In this document: positions 44,053-52,999 of the stretch, piece after piece
Numbering within the stretch: position 1 is the stretch's first letter
Layout: every line of letters begins with the position of its first letter
Assembly (NCBI GenBank): GCA_038239005.1
Contig: JBBSFE010000020.1
Coordinates: 1-64,000 of the forward strand
Length of the DNA stretch: 64,000 bases
Reading direction: 5' to 3'
Source of the DNA: DASXHD01 sp038239005
GTDB taxonomy: Bacteria; Myxococcota_A; Polyangia; Polyangiales; Polyangiaceae
Translations under genes and position numbers: made by a program
Notes under the pieces: model-generated
Databases searched by the model: none
Seen by the model: only the letters and a program-made list of their open reading frames with translations
Told to the model about the DNA's origin: nothing

Positions 44053-45369
44053 ATGGCGCGCTGGGAATTCAAGCTGCCCGACGTCGGCGAGGGCGTGACC
44101 GAAGGCGAGATCGTTCAGTGGCTCGTGAAAGAAGGCGACATCGTCACCGACGATCAGCCGATGGTCGAAGTCATGACCGACAAGGCCACAGTCACGATCG
44201 CCGCGCCGCGCGCGGGTCGCATCGCAGAGCTTCGCGGCAAAGCGGGGCAGGTCGTGCAGGTCCACGCGGTGCTCGTCGTGTTCGAAGATGCAGGCTCGGC
44301 ATCCGCGCCGGCGGCGCACGCGAACGGAACGAACGGCACGACCAAGAAAGACGATGGTCCTGCGGCAACGGCCGTCGGCGACATTCGCGAGAGCTTGCCC
44401 GGCATGGGGCCGTCGCCTGCATCTTCGCCAAAAGCGCACTCCGTTCCACCAGCGAGCGGAGGCCTACAGACGTACTTCAACGACAAGCCGCTCGCGACGC
44501 CCGCCACACGCAAGACCGCGCGCGAGCTCGGCGTTGACTTGAAGAGTGTTCGTCCGTCGGGCGCGCAAGGTCGCGTCACCAAGGACGACGTCGTTGCGCA
44601 TTCTCGCGGCGGCCCGTCTTCGTCACAACCGACGTCGCACACCGCGATGAGCTCCGCGCCGCAACTCGATGACGAGCGCGTCCCGTTCGTGGGGATGCGC
44701 CGCCGCATTGCCGCGAAGATGCAGCAGTCGACTCAAACTGCGGCGCACTTCACGTTCGTCGAAGAGTGCGACGCAACCGCGCTGATGTCGCTCCGCACGA
44801 AGCTCCGGCCCGCCGCCGAGGCGCACGGCGTCAAGCTCACGTTCTTGCCGTTCATCGTCAAGGCCGTCGTGAACGCTCTCAAGCGCCACAAAATCTTGAA
44901 CACGACGCTCGACGAAACCACGAACGAGCTCGTGTACCGCGCGTCGCACCACATCGGCATCGCCGCATCGACCGACTCCGGTCTCATGGTGCCCGTCATC
45001 AAGGACGCAGGTCGCCGCAGCATCATCGACCTCGCGCGCGAAATCGATCGTCTCGGTAGCGAGGCCAAAGCCGGCAAGAGCAAGGCACAAGATCTCTCCG
45101 GCTCGACATTCACGATCACGTCGCTCGGCGCAGAAGGCGGCCTCTTCGCGACGCCCATCATCAATTTCCCCGAGGTCGGCATTCTCGGCGTGCACCGCAT
45201 CAAAGAGCGACCCGTCGTGAAAGACGGCGCCATCGTCATCGGCCACGTGATGCTTCTCTCGCTCTCGTTCGATCACCGCATCGTCGACGGTCACGTCGGC
45301 GCCGCGTTTGCCTACGACATCATCGCGTCGCTGGAAAACCCGGAGCGGATGTTCCTCGAGATGGTCTAG
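44053..45369 (+). CDS. 2-oxo acid dehydrogenase E2 component (dihydrolipoamide acyltransferase)
   Basis: A 438-residue E2 core. One lipoyl domain (1-~80) with the lipoylated Lys44 in MTDKATV; a low-complexity hinge; a peripheral subunit-binding domain (about 148-181, ATPATRKTARELGVDL); a second hinge; and the catalytic acyltransferase domain ending with DHRIVDG (407-413), containing the active-site His. The single lipoyl domain and overall length suit the branched-chain type. No E3 (dihydrolipoamide dehydrogenase) gene follows. The 3' end overlaps the convergent DUF6629 gene by 50 bases. Confidence 0.93.
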   Translation: MARWEFKLPDVGEGVTEGEIVQWLVKEGDIVTDDQPMVEVMTDKATVTIAAPRAGRIAELRGKAGQVVQVHAVLVVFEDAGSASAPAAHANGTNGTTKKDDGPAATAVGDIRESLPGMGPSPASSPKAHSVPPASGGLQTYFNDKPLATPATRKTARELGVDLKSVRPSGAQGRVTKDDVVAHSRGGPSSSQPTSHTAMSSAPQLDDERVPFVGMRRRIAAKMQQSTQTAAHFTFVEECDATALMSLRTKLRPAAEAHGVKLTFLPFIVKAVVNALKRHKILNTTLDETTNELVYRASHHIGIAASTDSGLMVPVIKDAGRRSIIDLAREIDRLGSEAKAGKSKAQDLSGSTFTITSLGAEGGLFATPIINFPEVGILGVHRIKERPVVKDGAIVIGHVMLLSLSFDHRIVDGHVGAAFAYDIIASLENPERMFLEMV

Positions 45370-45988
45370 CCAAAACCGCAATAACGCCGCTCAAGATCGC
45401 GGCGAAGAAGCACCACACCGATACGAAGCCCGCGCGCGTGAGCCATGCCGTCGCGAGAAACGACGCGAGTGCAATCGCGCCGAGCGCACTCGTCCCGCGC
45501 ATCGACGACGTCGCGAGCGGCACGGCAATGAGCGCAATGTAGACGAGCGGCGCGACAGGCTTGAGCGGCGCGTCGAGCTGAATCCAGTAATAGAGATTGC
45601 CGAACGCGATGCATGCGTTCGACGAGCGGAACGTCGCGCAGGTCATCAGGTACGCCCCGAGCGCGCCGCCCGCGATGGCCATCACCGAAAGAGAGATTCG
45701 CCGTGTGCGATCAGGCTCGGCAATCGCGAGCGCGGTCGGGATCCAGAACGGCCACACGAAGAGCGCGAAACACAAAAAGATGCGCGCGAGCGGCGTGCCG
45801 CCGACATGAAAGGGCTCCTTCGCGAGCGCAAGCCACAACACGCCTTCACACGCTTGCTGCGCCGCGAAAATCAGCGGGATCGACGCGAACGCAAGGTGCC
45901 TTGGCGAACGCGCACCCTGAAGGCTCACGACGCCGATCGCGCCAAGTGCGGCGGCTGCGACGAAGCTCACGGGTGCAGAAAAACACAT
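45320..45988 (-). CDS. DUF6629-like polytopic membrane protein
   Basis: A 222-residue protein with about seven hydrophobic segments. It begins MCFSAPVSFVAAAALGAIGV, which matches the MCFSAxxSF start I associate with DUF6629, and has QQACEGVLWLAL in the second segment. Function unknown. It starts three bases after the stop of the second lipoprotein paralogue, so it is likely the third gene of that operon. The last ~16 residues are coded opposite the end of the E2 gene, an unusually long convergent overlap. Confidence 0.72.
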   Translation of the reverse strand: MCFSAPVSFVAAAALGAIGVVSLQGARSPRHLAFASIPLIFAAQQACEGVLWLALAKEPFHVGGTPLARIFLCFALFVWPFWIPTALAIAEPDRTRRISLSVMAIAGGALGAYLMTCATFRSSNACIAFGNLYYWIQLDAPLKPVAPLVYIALIAVPLATSSMRGTSALGAIALASFLATAWLTRAGFVSVWCFFAAILSGVIAVLARPSRGTSAPGFPATR

Positions 45989-45991
45989 CCT

Positions 45992-47086
45992 TCAGTTGCC
46001 GCACTGATCGGAGTACGTCGCGCCGCAGGGTTGCGGCGGCGGGCTGCCCGCGAGGACGTCACCGAGTAGCGCCGGCTCGGTGCGAAAGCCGACAGCCGTC
46101 GAGAGCGCGTCGCAAGGTGCGTTGCTGTTGTCGAGCGACGCTGCTCGCGCGACATCCGATGCGGCGCAGATCGCCGTTTTGAAACCTTGGTAGGTCGGGT
46201 CGGTGCCGCACAAGAACATGCCTTTGTTGAGCGGGTCTTTGATGCCCTGCATGCCCGTGAGCAAGTTGCGTGTGTCCCATCGCCCCGTGATGACGCCAGC
46301 AGCGGAGTAGCCGGTCGCGCTCTTCGTGAGCACGCCGACGAGATACGCGCCATCGAGCCTGAGAAAATTCGGCCCGAGTGATTGACCGAGCCCGAATGGA
46401 AACGAAACGCTCGCGACGAGCACGCCGTTCGTGACGTACGCCGAGAGGTCCTCGTTGACCGCAACGTAGGGGGGCGGCGTTCCGACGAGCGACGATGGAT
46501 CGATGCCCCAGTGATCGTTGCCATCGTGTTTGGGCGGCGTGTTGGTGCCGGCGTCGCTCGTGGTGCCTGTCGAGACGAAGACGGCGAGCGAGACTTGCGT
46601 GTCGTTGGCGGTGCCGTTGTAGTTGCGAACGCGGAGCAGCATCGAGTCGAGACCGCTCGCGATGTTCGTGTTGATTTTGTCCGCGTTGAACTCGGTCGTG
46701 AGCGCCGAGAATTGTTGGATGAGTGCGCCGCCGGCGTTGTCGCGACCTTGCGAATCATCGCAGTGCTGTTTCGTCGTCTGAGGAACGCACGACTCGGGGC
46801 CTGGGCACGTGCACACGTGATCGAGATCGAAACCGAAGATGCCGCCATCGAGCCCGAAGTCGACGTTCGAGAGGGCGGTGATGAACTCGATGTCACCGCC
46901 GTCGCTTGGATCGTCGGCGACGGGTCGCGGAGGAGGCACCGCGTGATTGCACGAATCTGCGTCGGCGCCCGCTTCGTTCGGCGATGCGTCCGGCGCTCTG
47001 TCGAGGAGGAGCGAGGTGTCGTAGATCGCACAGTGCACAGCGACGATGCCAGCGATGACGAAACCGCCTATTTTTACGGCCCGCAC
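45992..47086 (-). CDS. Predicted lipoprotein, paralogue B of a tandem pair
   Basis: About 364 residues from the GTG at 47086, which overlaps the stop of paralogue A by 13 bases and gives a short signal (MRAVKIGGFVIAGIVAVHC) with a candidate lipidated Cys19. It then has an acidic linker, GFDLDHVCTCPGPESC, RVRNYNGTANDTQV, GRWDTRNLL and a Cys near NAPCDALS, and ends DQCGN. The same landmarks occur in order in paralogue A, so the two arose by duplication. No known domain is recognised. Odd sequence between the motifs is Asp/Gly-rich. Confidence 0.72.
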   Translation of the reverse strand: MRAVKIGGFVIAGIVAVHCAIYDTSLLLDRAPDASPNEAGADADSCNHAVPPPRPVADDPSDGGDIEFITALSNVDFGLDGGIFGFDLDHVCTCPGPESCVPQTTKQHCDDSQGRDNAGGALIQQFSALTTEFNADKINTNIASGLDSMLLRVRNYNGTANDTQVSLAVFVSTGTTSDAGTNTPPKHDGNDHWGIDPSSLVGTPPPYVAVNEDLSAYVTNGVLVASVSFPFGLGQSLGPNFLRLDGAYLVGVLTKSATGYSAAGVITGRWDTRNLLTGMQGIKDPLNKGMFLCGTDPTYQGFKTAICAASDVARAASLDNSNAPCDALSTAVGFRTEPALLGDVLAGSPPPQPCGATYSDQCGN

Positions 47087-48243
47087 TGGTCGGTCCACGT
47101 GGGGCCGCAACCCGCTGCTGCGTCGGGTTTGCCGAAGACCGCTCCGTACGTCGCTGGGAGGCCCGTGAATGCGAACCCAATCGACAGCGAGTCGCACGGC
47201 GCGTTCTTGCCGTCGTCGAGGACGTTGCCGGCGATGTCTTGGAGCCCGCAAATGCGCGGCTTGAGAAGTTGGTAGACGGGATCGGTGCCGCACAGCGATG
47301 CGTCGAAGTCGAATGGATCGTGGAGCACTTGGAGCGCCGTCAAAAGCTTCTTTGATTCCCAACGGCCTGCGACCGTGCCCGTCGCTTGGAACCGGCCGCC
47401 CGGATAAGGCTTGAGCTGCGCGACGACGAGAGCGCCCGTGAGATCGATCGTGACGAGCCCTTCGCCCGTCGCGGCTCCGATCGTTAGCGGCATGTCGCTG
47501 ATGTTTCCGACGAGCGTGTAGTTCGATACGTACGCGTTTTGATCGTACGCGACGAGCGGCACGGGGCCCGCATCACCGATCGTGCTGCCGAGAAGTGAGG
47601 TCGGGTCCAGCGTCCAGACGTCGGTGCCGTCGAACTTGGGCGGAGTGATGCCTGCGTCGGTGCCGACGCCTTTGGCTCCGTTCGAGATGAAAATGGAGAG
47701 CTCGACTTTGGTGTCGTTCGCTTGCCCGTTGTAGTTGCGCACACGGAAGAGCGCGCCGAACACGCCTTGGACGAGGCCCGAGTTGATGTACGCCTGATCG
47801 AAGAAGTTCGTGGCGCCCGAAAACTCTTTGATGAGCGTGCCGGCTGCGTTGTCGACGCCGCCTTCGAGATCGCATTGCGTGCCTGCCTCTGGGAATGGCT
47901 TGCAAGAGTCGAGGCCGGGGCACGTGCAGAAATTGTCGAGGTCGTAACCGATGACCGCCGCCGACGCGACACCGCCATCACCTGCGCCAAAATCGAGGGT
48001 CTCGAGTGCGTTGTAGATCTCGATGTCTTGAACGGATGCGTCGTCGTCTGCGAGCGGGCGATCGGGCCAGCGTTTGTGCGGGCATCCGTCGTCGGGTTTG
48101 TCGATGACGTCGGAGAGGGCGTCCGTGCCGGCTTCGCCCGGAACGAGCAGCGAGTTGTCATACACGGAGCAGCCCTGCCAGATGGCAAGGGCCACGACCG
48201 GTATCGTGCACGTGAGCAAGGCCACCCTTCGAAAGGAAGACAT
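47074..48243 (-). CDS. Predicted lipoprotein, paralogue A of a tandem pair
   Basis: A 389-residue protein. The signal peptide MSSFRRVALLTCTIPVVALA is followed by IWQGC, a plausible lipobox with Cys25. It then has a linker with DAGTDAL-like acidic residues, GYDLDNFCTCPGLDSC, RVRNYNGQANDTKVELSIFISNG, GRWESKKLL and NAPCDSLS, and ends DQCGP. Shared motifs with the following gene show a paralogous pair. The RVRNYNG and CTCPG elements suggest a small Cys-stabilised secreted fold; metal binding is only a guess. It diverges from the TPR membrane gene across a 57-base gap. Confidence 0.74.
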   Translation of the reverse strand: MSSFRRVALLTCTIPVVALAIWQGCSVYDNSLLVPGEAGTDALSDVIDKPDDGCPHKRWPDRPLADDDASVQDIEIYNALETLDFGAGDGGVASAAVIGYDLDNFCTCPGLDSCKPFPEAGTQCDLEGGVDNAAGTLIKEFSGATNFFDQAYINSGLVQGVFGALFRVRNYNGQANDTKVELSIFISNGAKGVGTDAGITPPKFDGTDVWTLDPTSLLGSTIGDAGPVPLVAYDQNAYVSNYTLVGNISDMPLTIGAATGEGLVTIDLTGALVVAQLKPYPGGRFQATGTVAGRWESKKLLTALQVLHDPFDFDASLCGTDPVYQLLKPRICGLQDIAGNVLDDGKNAPCDSLSIGFAFTGLPATYGAVFGKPDAAAGCGPTWTDQCGP

Positions 48244-48300
48244 CTAGACACCACCATTCTACCGCAAACCATTGACGTTAGCGCGAGCTACCGGCACGCT

Positions 48301-49299
48301 ATGGGGATGAGATCGCGGGCGGGGAGGGTCACCTGGTCCAGCGCTGCCGCGCTGATGGTCGTCTTCGCGCCGCTCTCGGCGAGAGCCGGGTCGCCGAACG
48401 CCGAGCATATCAAGTCGGCTGCGGCCGAATACGATGCCGGTCGTCGCGCCTTCACGGACGGCAAATTCGAAGAGGCCGCTGTGCACTTCGAAAACGCCTA
48501 CCACGACGCCCCTAACGCGCAGCCGCTCAAGTACGCCATTCGCGCGCGCCGTGAAGCGCACCAACTCGCGCGCGCGGCCACGCTGTCGCTTCTCGCACTC
48601 GACCGCCACGGCGACGACGAAGGCACGGTGCAAGCCGCAAAAGAAACCGTCGCCGAAGCAACGCCGAAGCTCTTCAAGCTCACCGTCGTGTGCGAGCCGG
48701 AGTGCAGCGTCAGCGCCGACAGCCGCGCGCTCTCTCTCGAAGACGCAAAACGGTTCGCGTTCTTCCTGCAGCCGGGCCCGCACAACGTCGTCGTGAGCTG
48801 GCCAGGCGACCGCAGTAGGCCCCTCGACATCAAAGCCAAAGAGGGTCAGTCGCTCGAACAAACGTTCGAAGCGCCACCGATGCCCGTCATCACGAACAAC
48901 GGCAACGGCAACGGCAATGGCAACGGCGGCGTGATCGAAGCGCCACCGGCATCGAAGCCGTTCGGGCCCGCCGTATTTTTCACGATGCTCGGTCTCACCG
49001 CCGTCTCGGGCGGCATCCTCATTTGGTCGGGCATCGACACCATCAACAACCCCGGCACCCAAGCCGTGAAAGACGGCTGCGTCGGCCAAGGGACAGACTG
49101 CCCACTCTGGCAACAAGGCAAGAACGCCGAAACACGCACCAACATCCTCATCGGTGTCACCGGCGGTTTGGGTCTGTTTACGTTCGTTACCGTTTTCCTG
49201 ACCCAGTGGTCGTCCTCTCACGCCCATGCGGCCCCGGCAGCCTTTCGCGTGGTTCCTACCGTTGGGCTTGGCTCGATTGGCCTCGTCGGCCGTTTTTGA
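48301..49299 (+). CDS. Secreted/anchored protein with TPR-like N-terminus and two C-terminal membrane helices
   Basis: A 332-residue protein. The ATG at 48301 gives a signal peptide ending SARAG around residue 29. A TPR-like stretch follows (GRRAFTDGKFEEAAVHFENAYHDAPNAQPLKYAIRARREAHQL), then a beta-rich middle resembling a PEGA-type segment, an Asn/Gly-rich run (NGNGNGNG), and two hydrophobic helices at about 224-243 and 282-302. Many myxobacterial kinase neighbourhoods have a protein of this design. It is 35 bases before a Ser/Thr kinase gene in the same direction. Role unknown. Confidence 0.8.
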   Translation: MGMRSRAGRVTWSSAAALMVVFAPLSARAGSPNAEHIKSAAAEYDAGRRAFTDGKFEEAAVHFENAYHDAPNAQPLKYAIRARREAHQLARAATLSLLALDRHGDDEGTVQAAKETVAEATPKLFKLTVVCEPECSVSADSRALSLEDAKRFAFFLQPGPHNVVVSWPGDRSRPLDIKAKEGQSLEQTFEAPPMPVITNNGNGNGNGNGGVIEAPPASKPFGPAVFFTMLGLTAVSGGILIWSGIDTINNPGTQAVKDGCVGQGTDCPLWQQGKNAETRTNILIGVTGGLGLFTFVTVFLTQWSSSHAHAAPAAFRVVPTVGLGSIGLVGRF

Positions 49300-49334
49300 G
49301 CGGTCAGCGTGATTTCGCGCTAACCTGAACAAGC

Positions 49335-50900
49335 GTGACCAAATTCCTCTCGGGTACCTCCGAAGCGGACCGTCATCTCGATCGATTCGAGCTCATTGCC
49401 GAGATCGCGAGCGGTGGGATGGCCACGGTGTATCTTGCGCGGCTCTCGGGCGCCGGCGGGTTCCAAAGGTTCGTCGCCATCAAGCGATTGCACCCGCACT
49501 TGTCGGGCGACTCCGAGTTCGTGCAAATGTTCTTGGACGAAGCCCGGCTCGCCGCGCGCCTTCATCATCCCAACGTCGTCCCCATCCTCGAAATCGGGCA
49601 AAGCGACCAGGGCTACTACCTCGTCATGGAATACGTCGAGGGTGACACGCTCGCGCGCATCCTCGCGCGCTCGGCGCAAGCTGCTCGCCTTTTGCCGCCG
49701 CAAGTGTCGATGCGCATCTGCGTCGACACCATCACGGGCCTTCACGTCGCCCATGAGATGAAAGACGACGACGGCAAGCCACTCAACATCGTCCACCGCG
49801 ATGTGTCGCCACAAAATATCCTCATCGGGATGGACGGCTCGGGCCGCATCACCGACTTCGGTGTCGCGCGCGCATCGACACGCCTCTCGACGACGCGCAC
49901 GGGTCAGCTCAAAGGCAAGCTCGCGTACATGGCGCCGGAGCAAGCACGCGGAGCCGAAGTCGATCGCCGCGCAGATGTGTTTGCGATGGGCATCGTGATT
50001 TGGGAGTGCCTCGCGCAGCGCCGTCTCTTCAAAGGCGAAGGCGAAGCCGACACACTCAATCGCGTTCTCTACGAGCCGATTCCGTCGGTGCGCCAAGCAA
50101 ACCCCGAAGTGCCCGTGGCGCTCGAGGCCGTCGTCATGAAGGCGCTCGAACGCGACCGCGACAAGCGCTTCGACACCGCATCCGATCTCGGTGACGCACT
50201 CGAGAAGGCCGCGCGCGACGCGGGCTGGCTCGGCAATCACAAAGACGTCGCCGCACATCTCGAATCGGTTCTTGGCACCGACATCAGCCAGCAGCGCGAT
50301 GCCGTCCGCGCGTGGCTCTCACGCAGCGAGCCCAGCCAGCGCTTCGAAGGCATGATGATCGCGGGCCCTTCGTCGGCGTCCAAGCTCCCAGACCCTGGTG
50401 CGCCTGGTGTTTCGAGTGTGTCGTCCGCGGTGATTCAGCTTCCGGGCACAGGCACGCAATCTCAACCTTCGGCCGCGCCGCTCAACGCGATCGAGCTTCC
50501 GCCGCGAAAACGCTCGCCCGCGTGGATTGTCGGCGGTGCGCTCGGCGTTCTTCTCGTCGCGGGCGCTGTGCTCGCGTTCTCCATGCACGCGCGTTCTCCA
50601 ACCCCGCTCGCGACGCAACCGCCGCAACCCACCGTGACGGCACCCGCAACGACGACCGAAGTAGCGACCGCGCAAACCGGAGCGCCGAGCGCCACGAGCG
50701 CTGCCGATCCGACCGCAGGCGCCGTCGCCTCACACACAACGACAACCCATGGTGGTGGTGGTACCAAGCCAAACGGGCACGTGACTGTCAGACCTACCGC
50801 AACGGCCGCTACAGCCACCGCCACGGCGACGGCTCAACCGACGGCGACAGCGGCAGCAACCGGCACGAACGAAGACATCTCCAAGAACCCCTACCGCTGA
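49335..50900 (+). CDS. Eukaryotic-type Ser/Thr protein kinase, single-pass membrane protein
   Basis: A 521-residue kinase. Catalytic features are complete: glycine loop IASGGMATVY (24-33), Lys50, HRDVSPQN with catalytic Asp156 and Asn161, DFG (174-176), and the APE equivalent in MAPEQARG. HRDVSPQN is typical of the bacterial PknB/Pkn group. One membrane helix lies at about 396-417, followed by a Thr/Ala/Pro-rich extracytoplasmic tail without PASTA domains, ending NPYR. The start is GTG at 49335. The tail and helix suggest a sensor of periplasmic state. It is sandwiched between the TPR membrane protein and the PPC-repeat lipoprotein, all in one direction with short gaps. Confidence 0.93.
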   Translation: MTKFLSGTSEADRHLDRFELIAEIASGGMATVYLARLSGAGGFQRFVAIKRLHPHLSGDSEFVQMFLDEARLAARLHHPNVVPILEIGQSDQGYYLVMEYVEGDTLARILARSAQAARLLPPQVSMRICVDTITGLHVAHEMKDDDGKPLNIVHRDVSPQNILIGMDGSGRITDFGVARASTRLSTTRTGQLKGKLAYMAPEQARGAEVDRRADVFAMGIVIWECLAQRRLFKGEGEADTLNRVLYEPIPSVRQANPEVPVALEAVVMKALERDRDKRFDTASDLGDALEKAARDAGWLGNHKDVAAHLESVLGTDISQQRDAVRAWLSRSEPSQRFEGMMIAGPSSASKLPDPGAPGVSSVSSAVIQLPGTGTQSQPSAAPLNAIELPPRKRSPAWIVGGALGVLLVAGAVLAFSMHARSPTPLATQPPQPTVTAPATTTEVATAQTGAPSATSAADPTAGAVASHTTTTHGGGGTKPNGHVTVRPTATAATATATATAQPTATAAATGTNEDISKNPYR

Positions 50901-50911
50901 GCTACTAGCCA

Positions 50912-52996
50912 ATGTCATCCGGTCCGGCGCTGGCGCGCCGATGGTTGCTGCCGCGGCTTTTTCGCGTGCGTCTGCTCTTGGTCGCGTCGGCTTTTGTGTT
51001 TGCGTGCGTCGGCTCATCGCAATCGGTCGACCCGCGATTTCTTGCGCTCCACAACGCGTTCTCCGCGATGGGGCTCGCGCAGGTCGGGCCGGTGCAGCAA
51101 GGGTCACTCGTCGAGGGGCGCGAAGCGCGCTTGCCAATCGAGTTGCAAGCGCAGTGCACCACGGTGGTCGCGATGGGCAGCGCGGGCGTGCGCGATCTCG
51201 ACCTCGTCGTGCAAGACGATTTGGGAAACGCACTCGGCCACGACGCCACGCACGATTCGCAGGCGGTCGTTCGCGTCTGCGTCGAGCGCGCCGGCACCTA
51301 CACGATGCTCGTGCGCATGTCGGCGGGCTCTGGAGATTTTCTCGCGGCCACGTGGGTCGGCAACGCGGGCGGCAACAACCCTGCGGGCTCGTCGAGCTCC
51401 GCGGTGGCGCTCGGGCCGGGGCAGGGAACATGCGCTTCGCCCATCCCGCTCGCGCCTGGTGTCATCACGGGCAATAGCTCTCACGGCGAAGCCGAAAATC
51501 AGTGCCAAGCAGACGGCAACGGCTGCTCCTCCGCTTCGGACGGTCCCGAGATCGTCTATCGCCTCGAAGTCCCTTCGCAGAAGCGACTCTTGCTCGAGCT
51601 CGACGCCCGCTACGACGCTATCCTCTACGTACGCAAAGAGGAGTGCTCTTCGGAAGACGCCGAAGTGAAGTGCAACGACGACGACAACAACAACGCCAAC
51701 AAATCGCGCATCGACACCGTGATCGAGGCGGGCACGTATTACGTCTTCGTCGACAGCTTCAACCGCAACGCCGGCGCGTATCGCATGAACGTCTCTCTCC
51801 AAGACGTGCCCCAGCTCGCCGACATTTGTCGCCAAGCGCGCACGCTCACGGCCGGCACGACGCAAAACGGAACGACACACGGCGCGTTCGACCTCGCGCA
51901 AGCAACCTGCACGGGCAACGCCCAAGGGCCAGACGTTCCCTACAAGCTCGACGTCGGTCAGAAGATGCGTGCACGCATCACGATGGACTCCACCGACTTC
52001 GAGCCGAACGTTTTCGTTCGAAAGACCTGCACCGACGAGCACAGCGAGATCGCGTGCTTCGATCAAGCTTCGGGTTTGCAACAAACGCAGCAGGCCGTGT
52101 TCGTCGGCATGCTCGACCCGGGCTCGTTCACCGTCTTCGCCGACTCGAGCCAGGAAGCCGCCGATGGCGCATTCTCGCTGACCGCAGAGCTCGCGCCCGA
52201 AGCCGGCACCGGCGGCACGGGTGATGGCTGCGCCGATGCGATCCCGCTCACCGCATCGACCACCGCGGCAGGCGACACCTTCGACGTCAAAGACGACATC
52301 CAAGGGAAATGCACGGCGCCCGGCGCGCCCGATGTCGTCTACCGGATCGATCTTCCGCACCGCTCGCGCATTCGCGCTCGATTCACCGGTGAAGAAGGCA
52401 AAAACGATCACCAGCGCGGCCACGTCATCGTCGTCCAAAAAACGTGCGGCGATCGCGCAACCGAGATCGCATGCTCTGAAGCCGTCGACGAAGTGCTCGC
52501 GCCAGGCGCGTATTACGTCATCGTCGACGGCGCCACGGCGAGCTCGTTCGGCAAATTCGATCTCGAATACAGCGTGCAAGACGTCAGCGCTCAGGAGACC
52601 GCATGCAAGGGCGCGCAAACGATCGGCGAAGGCCAGACCGTCAGCGGCAACACGAAGGGCGTCGGCAACCGCTTCGAAGAATCATGCGGCGGCGACACCC
52701 GCTTTGGCACCGCTGGCGACAAGGTCTACAAAATCACGCTCACGCAGCGCTCGGCGATCACGCTCACACTCACCACGGTCGGCTGGGACGGCGTGCTCGC
52801 CCTCCGCCGCGCCTGCCTCGACCCCACGGGCTCCTCGGGCCCGCACGCCGCCGAGCTCGCGTGCAACAACGACGCAGAAGACTCCCAACACTCGCGCATC
52901 AACACCACCGTCGACCCCGGCACGTACTTCGTCATCGTTGACGGCTTCCGCAACGGCGAAGGCGCATACACCCTCTCGTACACCGCAACCCACTAA
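50912..52996 (+). CDS. Predicted surface lipoprotein with about five PPC-like beta-sandwich repeats
   Basis: A 694-residue protein starting 11 bases after the kinase stop. Signal peptide with lipobox VFAC (Cys32). Five consecutive ~110-130-residue modules each carry a YxxxVD-like turn, a Cys pair and a pattern such as PGTYYVFVDSFNRNAGAY, PGSFTVFADSSQEAADGAF, PGAYYVIVDGATASSFGKF and PGTYFVIVDGFRNGEGAY. These fit the bacterial pre-peptidase C-terminal (PPC) fold, known for ligand binding or protein-protein contacts. No peptidase domain is fused. It is likely exported and attached to the outer membrane. Substrate and partner are unknown. Confidence 0.82.
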   Translation: MSSGPALARRWLLPRLFRVRLLLVASAFVFACVGSSQSVDPRFLALHNAFSAMGLAQVGPVQQGSLVEGREARLPIELQAQCTTVVAMGSAGVRDLDLVVQDDLGNALGHDATHDSQAVVRVCVERAGTYTMLVRMSAGSGDFLAATWVGNAGGNNPAGSSSSAVALGPGQGTCASPIPLAPGVITGNSSHGEAENQCQADGNGCSSASDGPEIVYRLEVPSQKRLLLELDARYDAILYVRKEECSSEDAEVKCNDDDNNNANKSRIDTVIEAGTYYVFVDSFNRNAGAYRMNVSLQDVPQLADICRQARTLTAGTTQNGTTHGAFDLAQATCTGNAQGPDVPYKLDVGQKMRARITMDSTDFEPNVFVRKTCTDEHSEIACFDQASGLQQTQQAVFVGMLDPGSFTVFADSSQEAADGAFSLTAELAPEAGTGGTGDGCADAIPLTASTTAAGDTFDVKDDIQGKCTAPGAPDVVYRIDLPHRSRIRARFTGEEGKNDHQRGHVIVVQKTCGDRATEIACSEAVDEVLAPGAYYVIVDGATASSFGKFDLEYSVQDVSAQETACKGAQTIGEGQTVSGNTKGVGNRFEESCGGDTRFGTAGDKVYKITLTQRSAITLTLTTVGWDGVLALRRACLDPTGSSGPHAAELACNNDAEDSQHSRINTTVDPGTYFVIVDGFRNGEGAYTLSYTATH

Positions 52997-52999
52997 ACT

